The position numbers were made by a program, and so were the translations under genes. Shown one piece after another: positions 11,498 to 21,484 of a stretch of 64,000 bases of DNA (the first letter of the stretch is position 1; each line of letters opens with the position of its first letter). The DNA is from Metellina segmentata. Lineage: Eukaryota > Arthropoda > Arachnida > Araneae > Tetragnathidae. The notes under the pieces were generated by a model. The model was not told the DNA's origin, did not search any database, and saw only the letters and a list, made by a program, of their open reading frames with translations. The DNA lies in NCBI GenBank assembly GCA_947359465.1, contig OX375872.1:10610137-10674136 (forward strand), given 5' to 3'.

Positions 11498-11701
11498 CCC
11501 TCTTTGGTTGTCTCGACGAAGAATCTCGTCACCAGCAAAACTAACCAGATCTTAATGGACGAGATATCTCGTCATTAGAGGAAAACTCACCAGATCTTGA
11601 TCTTGACATCATAAAAAAACTCAGCAATATCTTGATCTCGTCATTAGCAAAATTGGTCATATTTTAATAGACGATATATCTCATCGAAACTACTTGGATA
11701 G
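11498..11701 (+). mobile_element. TTAA-MITE, complete copy
   Basis: Flanked by TTAA at 11494-11497 and 11702-11705. The ends read CCCTCTTTGGTTGTCTCGAC inward from the left and CTATCCAAGTAGTTTCGATG from the right, imperfect TIRs. The interior has three repeats of the CAGATCTTRATGGACGAGAT type, one containing the perfect palindrome GACGAGATATCTCGTC. TTAA duplication with CCC ends is typical of piggyBac-class MITEs. No coding capacity. Confidence 0.75.
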
Positions 11702-11912
11702 TTAATACGTAGGTAAAAATTTCAAAATCTTCTGTACAAAAAAAATAAATTATAAGTTTTGAAAGGACTAGGATTGACAAAAATTGTGTCTTGTGAAATA
11801 TTTTGGATGGACAAGCTGTTTCTTATAGAAATGGCTTAGCGGAATATTCGTTAGTCAGTTCCCACCGAGCTCTTTTGGTGTGAATGTAGAAAAAAAAGAA
11901 GATACCTTATGA

Positions 11913-12049
11913 CAGGGCTCGAAATACCCGGGTGCACTGTGCACATGAAAATATAATTGTGCACCTAATTTTTTCCCACTAGGTGCACACAGTGCACCTA
12001 ATTTAAAAGCTTAGGTGCACCTGTATTAAAAAATCTATTTCGAGGCCTG
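11913..12049. mobile_element. hAT MITE with perfect 8-bp target duplication
   Basis: 137 bp. CCTTATGA occurs at 11905-11912 and again at 12050-12057. The TIRs are CAGGGCTCGAAATA and, from the right, CAGGCCTCGAAATA (one mismatch). The interior repeats AGGTGCAC and its complement several times. On the SLC6 minus strand it sits about 12 nt inside intron 2, just past the exon 2 splice donor. Confidence 0.9.
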
Positions 12050-12069
12050 CCTTATGAGCAAATACATAC

Positions 12070-12283
12070 CTCCTCCATTTCTATAACAGAGGTATGGAAA
12101 CCTCCAAATGTTCCCAAGACCGACGGCATAGCTCAAGCACGAAAGCAGAAACTCAAAGCCGTTGCTCCAATTGCCTCTTTCCTTATTTTCATCTACAACA
12201 TCAATCCTTTTATTTTCAATCATCAGATCAGGCATCATGTCAAGTGTAGGAGTTGGCATAGCAACAGTCTTCGAAGGTAGCAA
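12070..12283 (-). CDS. SLC6 transporter, exon 2 (cytoplasmic N-terminus and TM1)
   Basis: Acceptor TTTACTTTTGCAG, donor GTATGT, phases 0 and 1. It encodes residues 23-93 plus one base of Gly94. Residues 23-60 are a polar, probably cytoplasmic, tail. Residues 66-90 are helix 1, containing [20 protein letters not shown], the signature of Na+/Cl--dependent neurotransmitter transporters; Asn80 of GLGN is the expected sodium-site residue. YAVGLGN and CYRNGGG favour the glycine-transporter branch, though subtype and substrate cannot be settled here. The exon is intact. The protein moves a small neurotransmitter or amino acid across the plasma membrane using the sodium gradient. Confidence 0.96.
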
Positions 12284-12589
12284 CTGCAAAAGTAAATCAA
12301 AAGGTTATGTTTCGCACAAAAGCTCTGAAAGGAGGACTTTTAACAGTCCACCTGGAAGTATATCTTTTAATAAAAAGCTTTAAAAGTAGCTTAACTGCGT
12401 TGTGTCTGTACAAATATGGATATAGCTATATACAAGGTCAGATCCTGACACATGTCTCTTCTGAACATTAACCCTCCGAGCGTCACCGAGTTTTCGAGCT
12501 GTGTAGAATATTTTTACCCACAATGCAATTAACGACTAACAAACCACATATATTGGTTGAAAGAGTACATGGATTATTTCAACCTTTGG

Positions 12590-12850
12590 AAATATATTGG
12601 TTCTTTCCTTAGAAAAGAATCTTTTAGACAGAACCCAAGATTCCATCGGTCCTTTAGTTATAAAAGAATCTTTTGGACATATTCTAATGGTTCTCGTGAT
12701 AGAATATTTTTTGGACAGATTCTTCTAATTTCCTAAGAACATTGATTCAATCAGTGAAAGGTTTTGGGACAAACAAACTTTTTACTATGGAAGTGGCTCT
12801 GCGGAAAGATTCTATTGGTAATGTAAAGGATAGTTTGAAAACATGATAGT
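12590..12850. repeat. GGAAAGATTCTATT short-repeat cluster
   Basis: About five degenerate units of 50-60 bp with TTCCTTAGAAAAGAATCTTT and GGACAGATTCT-like segments. Same family as 5815 and 42040. Confidence 0.6.
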
Positions 12851-13101
12851 GGTTCCTTCCTAAAAATAGAATCTTTTAGACAGATAATATCGTTTAAACC
12901 TCGTTTGAGAAAATCACTAGGAGGGGCAACATAGAATCATTTTTGTACGATATCCATGTCAAAATGGCTTAGTACATAGTAAGCAACTCTGTTGGTAAAT
13001 GATCATTCATTTTTACCCCAAACTCGAAAAACTATCTTTTTGCACAGTATAATTTGCACTGTTTATCCTGTATTATTTCAATTCGTGTTTAAGAGACTAA
13101 A

Positions 13102-13302
13102 CCCTCCAGGTGGTTGTTGCCTCGATGAGGTATCGTATCATTGGCAAAGTTGACTAGATCTTGATGAACGAGATATCTCGTCATTAGAGAAAACTGACCA
13201 GATCTTGATCTAGTTATCATAAAAAATTCGGGAAATACATTGTTGACGATATATCTCGCCATTAGCAAAATCGGACAGATCTTGATTGACGAGATATCTC
13301 GA
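13102..13302 (+). mobile_element. TTAA-MITE, right end truncated
   Basis: Starts CCCTCCAGGTGGTTGTTGCC after CTAAA (a decayed TTAA) and carries three ATCTTGATNNACGAGATATC cores. It stops at GACGAGATATCTCGATGATG without the CACTTGGAGGGTTAA end. A 92-codon frame read from it is repeat translation. Confidence 0.7.
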
Positions 13303-13888
13303 TGATGCCCCATGGAGGATTGATGTTTTCCCCGTGCTATCTCACGAATTTCTCTATATAGGGTCATTAGATTTCAGTCAATGCTAGTACCGACTTTAGC
13401 TTTGTTTACTCATGGACTTTAGTCTCATACTGTGAATCTGGGGAGCAACAAATGGTACTGGTTGGGTCCATTTGTAGAAAGGGGGAAGCTCACTATGGGG
13501 ATAAGGCTGCATAACGCAAAATTACGTATTAGTCATCGTAAAATAACATTTGTTTCACCAACTCAAACACTGGTATGATGTGGCTCCTGAGTGAAGGCAG
13601 TTGATTTAGGATTAGGTTTGAAAGCAGATTTGGGGAAAAGACTGAATGGCGATCACTGTGGATGTTTTCCCCTTGCCAACTCGTAATCAAATCTATCATT
13701 TTCAGCATCGAAAGTTAAACTTAAAAACCAGAATCCGTGCAAAGGACTGCATGTGACTCAGCTGGAAAAGGAAGATGACCGTGAGGAAGTTCATTTGGAG
13801 AAAGGTGATTGTATGGGAAAGGACTGCCATACTCGTCCATTGGGCATCAAAAGGAAGTGATAGATTGGAACGCTTTGCTATTTTTTAA

Positions 13889-14096
13889 CCCTCCTGGTGG
13901 TTGTCTCGACAAGGTATCTCGCATCATTAGCAAAACGGACCAGATCTTGATGGACGAGATATATCATTATTAGAAGAAAACTAATCAGATAGTGATCTTG
14001 TCATCATGAAAAAATCGGCCTTCTTGATGACGAGATATCTTGTCATGAGCAGAATCGGTCAGATCTTGATGGACGAGGTTGGAAGCACTTGGTGGG
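13889..14096 (+). mobile_element. TTAA-MITE, complete copy (208 bp)
   Basis: TTAA at 13885-13888 and 14097-14100. Left end CCCTCCTGGTGGTTGTCTCG; right end reads inward CCCACCAAGTGCTTCCAACC. The central TCTTGTCATCATGAAAAAAT spacer matches the other copies. The last palindrome is damaged. Confidence 0.8.
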
Positions 14097-14401
14097 TTAA
14101 TATACTCCTCATTTATCTATTTTATTTATGTTACAACTAATAAATTTGTCCCAAACCACGTAACTCAAATGCACCCAAGCCGGACCATTGCTCAGATTTC
14201 GTTGAGTTTTGTTTATAAGCTCTCTAAGGAACCGTAAGTAGTTAGCTATAAACCAAGTTCAATAGGCCTTCCGAACATGACTCACGAACAAACTCGTAAC
14301 GCTCTGAACGATGGAACGCTCGGTACGTTGCCATGCACACAGAGCAATTCCCCTCTGCACTCAATATTGTGGATTGGCCTGCTCAGTCACGAGTACGTTC
14401 T

Positions 14402-14758
14402 GAGCACTTACTTGATTGAACTATTATTGAATATTGGTATCAAAATTCAGAATGCTCAATAATAGCTATAAGTTTAAAAGCAGAAAAGGGTGGGGCGGAA
14501 TTCAAGCACACATACTTTTGTAAATGGAGCCCAAATACCGAATTTCAATGTGCTGTAAAGTTGTTAAAATTGGATCAAGCAAAGAGAATAAAAAGAGGTG
14601 CGAGAGAATAAAAAAAGGTGAGAGGGAAAATAAAGAGACCAGTGGAGAGTCGTTCTGCGCACTTACTTGATTGGACTGTTATTGAATATGGGTATTCTCA
14701 CATTTCAGAAAGCTCAATAATGGTTATAAGTTTAAAAGCAGAAAGGGGTGGGGCGGAA
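14402..14758 (+). repeat. direct repeat of about 100 bp
   Basis: GCACTTACTTGATTG through ATAAGTTTAAAAGCAGAAAR and GGGTGGGGCGGAAT occurs at about 14404-14501 and again at about 14660-14759, with a few differences. A purine-rich spacer separates the copies. Confidence 0.8.
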
Positions 14759-14759
14759 T

Positions 14760-15180
14760 AATGAGACGAGTAAAAAAATATGAGAAGAGGGAGAATTAAA
14801 AGTAGCCAGAGAGGGAGAATCCAAAGTAGCCAGAGAGGGAGAATCCAAAGAAGCAAGAGAGAATAATAAAGGCGAGTGGAAGTATAAAGAAACGAGTTTT
14901 GAGTAAAGAGATAAGAGACGAAAGAGTAAACAAAAGAGGCGAGAAGGAGAACAAAAAGAAGCTAGAGAGAAAATCCAAAGAATTGAGAGGAAGAATAAAT
15001 AGAGGCTAGAGAGGAAGAATCCAAAGAGGCGAGAGAGTGAATAAAAAAAGCCAGAAGAAATAAAGAGACGAGTGAAGAGAGTAAAAAGGGACGAGGGGAG
15101 TATAAAGAGACGAGAGGGAGGGTAAAGAGGCGAGAAGAGGGAGGATAAAAAGAGTTTAGAGATAGAATCCAAAGTATCCT
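14760..15180 (+). repeat. polypurine GA-rich minisatellite
   Basis: Degenerate units of about 24 bp, such as AGAGAGGGAGAATCCAAAG and GAGAGTGAATAAAAAAAGCC. The plus strand is almost all purine. The minus strand gives open frames of 60-146 codons made of Leu, Ser, Phe and Pro, which are composition artefacts and not genes. Confidence 0.85.
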
Positions 15181-15839
15181 TTTAAAAAGAATCCATTTAA
15201 AATAAAAAAGTAAAGTTATTAAAAATACGACACTTGTTATTTTAGACGAGGACGATATGGTGTATTCAAAATAAAATTTCACAAACATGATGGGAACCTT
15301 ATGAAATAGATTTTAAAACTAAGGAATTAAATATTTTTGAATTTCATTCCTTATGAAAAAGAAAAGCATTTTTTTCATGTAAGTACTTACATATCTTATT
15401 AACGCCATATATTTAAATACGTTTGTGTGTACAAAAGCAATAAAAAAAATTGTTCCCACCAATACACCCTTAATTCAAAATTTTAGTTAGAAAAACACCA
15501 CAATGCAATTTCGTCTTGCGGAGTCCTTGATCATTCATTCCTACAAGAATCTTGGACGCTCTCTTTGGAAAACACTGCTCCATCGGAATCACCTGTTGCT
15601 GCGTGGAGATGTTCCAATTTATCAGAGTTCGTGTTAGATATCTCGTAAAACTACAATCTAATGGCTTCCCGTATTTAGGAACGATTTTCTAATTAAAACT
15701 CGGTGAAGGGGATTTGATGACCTCGACATGAATATTTAACGGTTTCCTGGTCTGACAATCGCTCTTGGACCACGGTCACTCCTAATCGGTATTTAAATAA
15801 GTTCACTCTCGCTGCACTGGATTGTGGATTCAAGTACAT

Positions 15840-16200
15840 TTTCTAACTCGCCTGACAGTTTGTTCGGATTAAAGCACGAACAGCAAACACTTAACATTCT
15901 ATTTTCTGTCTGTTTTCATTAAAACAATTTATCTGAGTCAGTCGTTATTAAAGCATTTGCACCAATAGCGAACACTTTAATTTTCTTTTATGTCTGTTTT
16001 CAATTCAAAACCTATACGAGCCTGTTCTGACTAAAGCATATGTACTAATATGCTTTAGTGATATATTATATTATTGTGATATTTTATTTTATATATATAT
16101 TATTGAAAACTTTACATATTTTCTGTCTGTTTTCATTTCAAAACTTATCTAAGGCTGTAACCGAATACATTCTTACATTTTACATACTCTTTTTATGTCT
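15840..16200 (+). repeat. degenerate tandem repeat, about 100 bp
   Basis: TTTTCTGTCTGTTTTCATT with an AAAACNNATCTGAG-like continuation occurs at about 15900, 15985 and 16120. The intervening ATTAAAGCATTTGCACCAAT-like segment is also repeated. Confidence 0.6.
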
Positions 16201-16236
16201 ACCAACAATTGAGGAGTCCTTAGCCTTAGGTGGCGT

Positions 16237-16440
16237 TTGATTTAGAGTTTTATGGCGAAAGGCCATATTTGACCGGTTCTGTGGAGGTTTGATTCCTATA
16301 ATTTATCTTGGGTGGTATTTCATCTGTGTAGATAAAACTTCCCTCGTGTGTGTCCGGTTGCTTGATATTCTTTGTCTCGTGATTGGAGCAACTTGGCCAA
16401 ATATGGTCATGAGAAAACTCAACCCCACCAACGAACACAA
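16237..16440. repeat. inverted pair of SINE-B fragments
   Basis: A plus-oriented GAGTTTTATGGCGAAAGGCC at about 16245 faces a minus-oriented CCAAATATGGTCATGAGAAA at about 16393. The pair can fold back on itself. Confidence 0.5.
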
Positions 16441-16494
16441 GTACAACGAATTTCAAAAGTGCCATGTTGATGTTTGTAAAAGTTTCAGTTAAAA

Positions 16495-17695
16495 TTTCGA
16501 TACAGATTGAATTTCAAAACTTATAGAGATATTTGAGGAGCGAAATGACGATAGACCCTGCTTAAAACAAACATCCTCATTTATTTTGAATCGTAATATC
16601 CGCTCTATTCCGATGATTGTCCAATACACACAAGTATGAAATTGTCCGTTTCAAATTTTACTCTCTAATATACTGTACAAATAGTGATTAAAAATTGTCT
16701 GCAAGTCGGCAGTTCAATGCGGCCATGTGATGAATAAAAGCGACAAGAATTCTAAAGTTGCGTGGGATACTGTTTACAAATCAATGGACGAAATAAAAAG
16801 ATGTCTTACAAGCGGGACGGCATGCACTAATGGAAAAAAAACTATAGACGTGAAATATAAGTCGATTGAGCATTGCTAGTGAAAGGTGCTTTCAAAAGTG
16901 TGACCCACATGTCGACTAGAAGTCACGCGACTGTTCTCTGAAACATTGATTTTGTTGGCCGATTTGGTATCTGATCGCCTTGTTTGGCGATTTAACATCT
17001 ACGTTACTAGTGATTTGGATCACATGATCCTAGGCCCGTAAAAAGATTGCTTGCACCATTGCTCTTTCTACTTTCTCTGTAGGATGAATCCAGCACCAAT
17101 AACCCGTTGTGTCTCCCCAGTTTTACCTTAATTCAACTATCTATCACATGCAGCCACATAAACATTTTAGTGAAATTCACATGGTTTCAGTGTCGGTTAT
17201 ACTTACAATTTATTATAAGTTGAAAAAGTTTTCCAGAAGGGCTGAAAACAATTGTTTTTGAAAGGAAGGCTTTTAGTCCAGGCATTTTTTTGGAAATTAT
17301 GGTCTAGAGCAGTGGTTCCCAAAGTGTTGTGGACCGCCAGTGGTATGTGGAAAGCAGACAATATTTTACTAGCCAAAATTTAGAACCCACTTACGGAATA
17401 GTTCTGTTTTCTTTTGCGGCTTATTGTTCTTCAACATTTTGTGTCATACCTTGAATCAGCAACCTCAGGAAGAATTCTAACAGCACTCGAATTTCGGTTC
17501 AGAGTTAAGTATATTTTTAGGTGTAGAAGTCATAGGCTTATGAGTTTCAATCGCCCCGAAAGCAATAAAAAATATTAAATTCTCACCTATAACGTTTATA
17601 TTTTTGGTAATAGAACAAAATCTACCAAATTTAAAGTTTCACATTACATTTTACTGCTTGTACAACTATATGAATAGCTACTGTGAGCTCTTACA
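16495..17695. other. no gene seen; hAT-like end at 17309
   Basis: Only one item stands out: GAGCAGTGGTTCCCAAAGTG at 17309 followed by TTGTGGACCGCCAGTGGTAT, which looks like one end of a hAT element of the CAGTGGTTCCCAAA class. I found no partner end. Confidence 0.4.
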
Positions 17696-17697
17696 AC

Positions 17698-19023
17698 TAG
17701 TGTGTATCGAAATGATAGGTCCACCCGTATTTTTCAAAGTTTCGACTCTTAATTGAGAATACTAATCACTTTTTTTGTAGAAATAAATATACAATAATCG
17801 TTATAACTATTTAGGAAGCAATTTGTTAAAATTAAATAATTCTTTTTTATTTTATGTAAACTTTTATTTTGAGACCGTTTCAAAAAGATAGGTCCGCCTT
17901 TATAAATCTTTGCACCAAAACGTTTATTTCCAGAAAATATGCATAAATATCATAGTTTTGTCTTACTGCGGGATCATGCTGGCTGTTGTGGAGGTATTTA
18001 AACAAATTTGAACATCACGTTGTAATCAAACGAAATGGGTCGTCGTTGCAGTCTTTCGCTGGTTGAGGAGGGAAATTTGATGCATTTAAGAAGTATGGAA
18101 AATCGAATAGAGAAACAGCTAAACTTTTAAACAGATCGCATAATGTTGTTAACATATTTTTGTGACCTATATGTACTTATGGCAATAAAAAATCATCTGG
18201 GTGGCGATCAAAAGTGACACCCCGACAAAGAAGGACTATCGTAAAGGAGTTAAAATCTGGAAGTACGAGCTTATCCACTTTGGCGAGACAACAAAACCCT
18301 CCGATATCAAAATCTACGGTCCATAGAGTGGTAAAGAAGTTCGGCAATTTAGTTTACTGGAAGAGGAAAGCGGTTCCGAAATTAAGAAAACTCCACACGA
18401 AGAAAAGCGATGGAAATTAGCACGAGAGATATTCTCGAAGAGGCAAGCTGCAGGCTATCAACAGCTGCTTGAACAATATTTTCTTCCACAATCAGAGCAC
18501 ATTAGATGCACGTTCTTCATGTTACAATAGGACAATGCTCCTTTGCATACTGCAAAGTCCACTTTTGAATGGTTTCTGGTCCGATCTGAATCCGGTAGAA
18601 AACACGTGGGGCATACTCGCAAGAGCAGTGTATGCAGGCGGAAGGCAGTACAACTGTACTACAGACTTGGAAAAAAAGATATTTCCTCCGAATGAGCAAA
18701 AATCGAGACAAACTGTTTTTAAAAACTGGTAGAAACCATGCCAAATAGGATTTATGAGCTCATTCCGAAAAACGGTGGAAAAATTTCTTATTAATTCAAC
18801 ACTAATTTGAGGTTTGGTTCAGTGGACCTATCTTTTTGAAACAGCTGTTTCACATATTTTTTGTTTTTCTTACAATTCCTATATTTTTTACATTATTTAT
18901 GAATTATTTTTTCATTGTATGAACTAATGTAGTTTATAAAATAGTACTTTGTACACAATAAAAAATGTTTTCCCAACTTAACTTTCGTTATTACTGGTGG
19001 ACCTATCATTTCGGTACGCACTG
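17698..19023 (+). mobile_element. Tc1-like element with IR/DR-type double ends
   Basis: The outer ends match: TGTATCGAAATGATAGGTCC on the left and GTACCGAAATGATAGGTCCA read inward from the right (with CAGTG next to TA at 19024). Each end also has an inner copy, GTTTCAAAAAGATAGGTCC at about 17877 and its complement at about 18822-18843. Two repeats per end is the IR/DR arrangement known from some Tc1 elements. The element is near full size (about 1.3 kb), in SLC6 intron 1. Confidence 0.85.
18034..18790 (+). pseudogene. Tc1-like transposase, decayed
   Basis: Begins MGRRCSLSLVEEG and continues through a shifted frame to a helix-turn-helix part, TPRQRRTIVKELKSGSTSLS with ISKSTVHRVVKKFG (18214-18420). 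Further frames give QxDNAPLHTAKSTFEWF and LNPVENTWGILARAVYAGGR (18469-18732), the conserved DNAPxHTA and LNPxExxW catalytic-end blocks. The central region between them is deleted, and several frameshifts and stops break it. In the family this protein cuts and inserts at TA. This copy cannot be functional. Confidence 0.85.
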
Positions 19024-19199
19024 TATATGAAGTGAATAAAGTTACTTAAATAATTGAGACTTGCTACATAAGACTTAATGTTTTGGCTGTGACGAAAGGG
19101 AAGTTGTTTTAAAGAAATGCACTTTTATTTAGTCAGCACGCTTGAGAAACAAAACATTTAATTCGCCTCAAAAACGTTTAGTTTGACTTCATGTTTTAA

Positions 19200-19406
19200 T
19201 CCTCGTGGTTGCCTTGATGAGGTATCTCAGCATTAAGCAAACCTGAACAGATCTTTACGGACGAGATTTCTCGTCATTAGAAAAAATGACCAGATCTTGA
19301 TCTACTTATAAAAAAAATGCTAATACCTTGATGACAAGATAAATCTCATAAGCGAAATTGGTTAGAGCTTGATGGACGAGATATCTCGTCGAAACTACTT
19401 GGAGAG
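19200..19406 (+). mobile_element. TTAA-MITE, complete copy (207 bp)
   Basis: TTAA at 19196-19199 and 19407-19410. Ends TCCTCGTGGTTGCCTTGATG and, inward from the right, CTCTCCAAGTAGTTTCGACG. Contains an intact GACGAGATATCTCGTC near 19376. Inserted in the first unit of the 19150 array. Confidence 0.8.
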
Positions 19407-20104
19407 TTAAATCAAATTAAAGAAATAGTTTGATGGTTTTCAGTCATTTTTTGCTTTACGGGGACTAATTTTACTGGAACTTATGTTTTAAAACGCATAT
19501 AGAGTTACAAATTTTTATTTAAAATGAATAAGAAATATGCATGTATATATAACGGGTAAAACGACGTTAAAAATTTATAAAATGAACAAAACATTTAATT
19601 CGACTCTAAAAAGTTGAGTTGGACTCCAAGTTTCGGTTTTAAGAAAAATTAAAAGTAGAGTAGGTCGCACTTATTTTTTGCTTTTTCGACAGCTAATTTA
19701 TAGCATCTTATTCATGAAAGTGCCATGTAGACTAGTTAAAAATTTTAACTTTAACCTCCTTAGAACCATCACAAACATAACAACTAATTTTCCTCAGAAA
19801 TGTTAATCAAAAATTAAGAATTGAAAGATTATATTCAAATTAAATTTTATTTCTACCAGTTGATTTTTTTCTATTATTGCTTCTTAAAAAAATACAGAAA
19901 CATGATTATCACATGTGATACTTCTCAACTGAGGAGGATAAAATGAATAGGAAACACGCATATCCAAAACGGGGAAAACAACCGTTTCTTCCATTCAACT
20001 AAACATTTAATTCGACTCCAAAAAGTTTCATTTGATTCCATGTTTAATTATTAAGCAAAATTTAAGAAAAAGAGTACAGGTCATTTTTTGGTATATTTGG
20101 TATT

Positions 20105-20232
20105 TCAAGGATGAAAACCGAAGGGAAAGAACTGAGGACAATATCAAATAATTTTGAACCACGGTCAGATGATGAGGCAACACACGAGCTTGCACCCCAC
20201 TTCTAAACTTCCTCACCACGCCAACGTGTATG
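20105..20232 (-). repeat. SINE-A fragment
   Basis: Reverse copy of the SINE-A body: GAAGGGAAAGAACTGAGGAC, then AATTTTGAACCACGGTCAGA, TGATGAGGCAACAC and CCACTTCTAAACTTCC. Inserted in the third unit of the array. Confidence 0.8.
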
Positions 20233-20814
20233 AATAGGAATTGTGCAAGTTCAAAGAGGGATAAAGCACAAAATCAAAACTTTAAATTCTTTAACATCAA
20301 CATTTAATTCGACTCCCAAAAAGTAGTTTGTCTTCATGTTTCGATTAAGTAAAATTAAAGAAAAAGAGTAGGGAAATAGTTTAGTCATTTTTGCTATAGA
20401 CGAGGACTAACTTTATTGAATCTTATTATTTAGCATGTGTATGTACAACAGCAAAATGTTTTAACTTTAAAAATGAATTGGAAACATGCATATCCAAAAA
20501 GTGTAAACAACGTTTCTTCCATTTCAACCAACATTTAATCCGACTCCAAAAGTTTTCTTTTGATTTCATGTTTCAATTTGAAGTAAAATTTAAGAAAAAT
20601 AAAGTAGATCAGCATATCATTTTTTGCTTTTTTCGAGAACTCAATTTATTTGAACGTATTTAAAGTGCATGTAGAAAAGTTTGAAATTTAGTTTTTAAAT
20701 GAATAGTGCATATTCAAAAAGGGGAAAAGCAAAGTCAAAAACTAAAATCCTCCAAATCAACCTTTTTAGGAGGACACTTTCACAAGAAAGACAGTATAAT
20801 TTGGGAGGTCTTAC

Positions 20815-20880
20815 CGTGAAGTTGTACTTCTCGTCAGTCCACTGGATTGCGTTAAATGGGCCAATTTTCTGATGATCCAT
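20815..20880 (-). CDS. SLC6 transporter, exon 1 (start codon)
   Basis: ATG at 20880-20878 opens MDHQKIGPFNAIQWTDEKYN-FT (22 codons) and ends at ACG followed by donor GTAAGA, phase 0. Exon 2 begins in phase 0, so the join is consistent. The peptide is polar, as expected for the cytoplasmic N-terminus of an SLC6 carrier. I chose this start because it is the only short open exon upstream with a good donor in matching phase, and because promoter elements lie just beyond it. The start is inference; transcript evidence would settle it. Confidence 0.65.
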
Positions 20881-20964
20881 ATTTGAAGTAGTTCGCGCCG
20901 TACGGCTGAAACGGAATTCGAGCAGAAGATTGCGAATTTATTGCTCCGGCGATGTATCCTCATC

Positions 20965-21059
20965 CATTTATACGGCGTCCATCTCTCAATGTCAACATCA
21001 CTGGGCAGCAGGGGACGGGCAAATTCGGCCAATCATCATCTATCAATCTAGTGACGTCA
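20965..21059 (-). promoter_or_regulatory. candidate SLC6 promoter: CRE, CCAAT, TATA
   Basis: On the minus strand, in order: the perfect palindrome TGACGTCA (21052-21059, cAMP-response-element consensus), ATTGG (inverted CCAAT, about 21029), and TATAAATG (20972-20965). Transcription would start near 20940, about 60 bp upstream of the exon 1 ATG. Motifs are seen; their use is inferred. Confidence 0.45.
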
Positions 21060-21484
21060 CGGTGGGGAGAGTAAAAAAAGCATAACAAACTATCGCTGCT
21101 ATTTCAGAGCGACTTGTCTATCACGATTGCCTATCGACGTGAAGACGCGTGCTTCTGTTGGTCAACACAGTTGTACGGATGCAGAAAATAGTCACGCATA
21201 GCTTGCGAGGGTTTTCCGAAACCCTTTCGTGCAATCGTCCGAATTTCATCGCAGTTCCCTGTGGGATTGATTCGCGTGTCCTTTTTTGGACCTTCCGCCA
21301 TAAAACCAAAAACAACCCTGGGTGATTGATTAGAGAACAGATTTTTGAATTTAAGTATGAGTCAGGGGTGATTGATTGTCCGTTTGCGGACTTCGTTCAG
21401 TAAAACCATGGGTGATAAAATAATGATGAAAGGTCTCAAAGTTTAGGCATTCTATGAGTCCACTTCACACACACACACATAATG

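Larger units (their letters stand above)
19150..20760 (+). repeat. satellite-like array of about five units
   Basis: ACATTTAATTCGACTCCAAA followed by an AAGTTTxxTTTGACTTCATG-like stretch recurs at about 19158, 19588, 20003, 20304 and 20530. Units also share GAATAGGAAACATGCATATC and AAAAGGGGAAAACAAC. The first unit is interrupted by a TTAA-MITE and the third by a SINE-A fragment, so the array is older than both. Confidence 0.75.
12284..20814 (-). other. SLC6 intron 1 (about 8.5 kb)
   Basis: Bounded by donor GTAAGA after ACG (20815) and acceptor TTTTGCAG before TTG (12283). Both junctions are phase 0, so the reading frame passes from TDEKYNFT to [10 protein letters not shown]. It holds two complete TTAA-MITEs, a truncated one, a purine tract, a Tc1 remnant and a satellite-like array, listed separately. 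Confidence 0.8.

Noticed and set aside
14732..15288. Open frames of 108-146 codons on the minus strand
   Set aside because: They are translations of a purine-rich repeat, made almost entirely of Ser, Leu, Phe and Pro, and occur in two frames at once.
20811..21032. 73-codon minus-strand frame upstream of SLC6 exon 1
   Set aside because: It overlaps exon 1 in another frame and runs through the proposed TATA region. The exon 1 frame is supported by donor and phase, this one by nothing.
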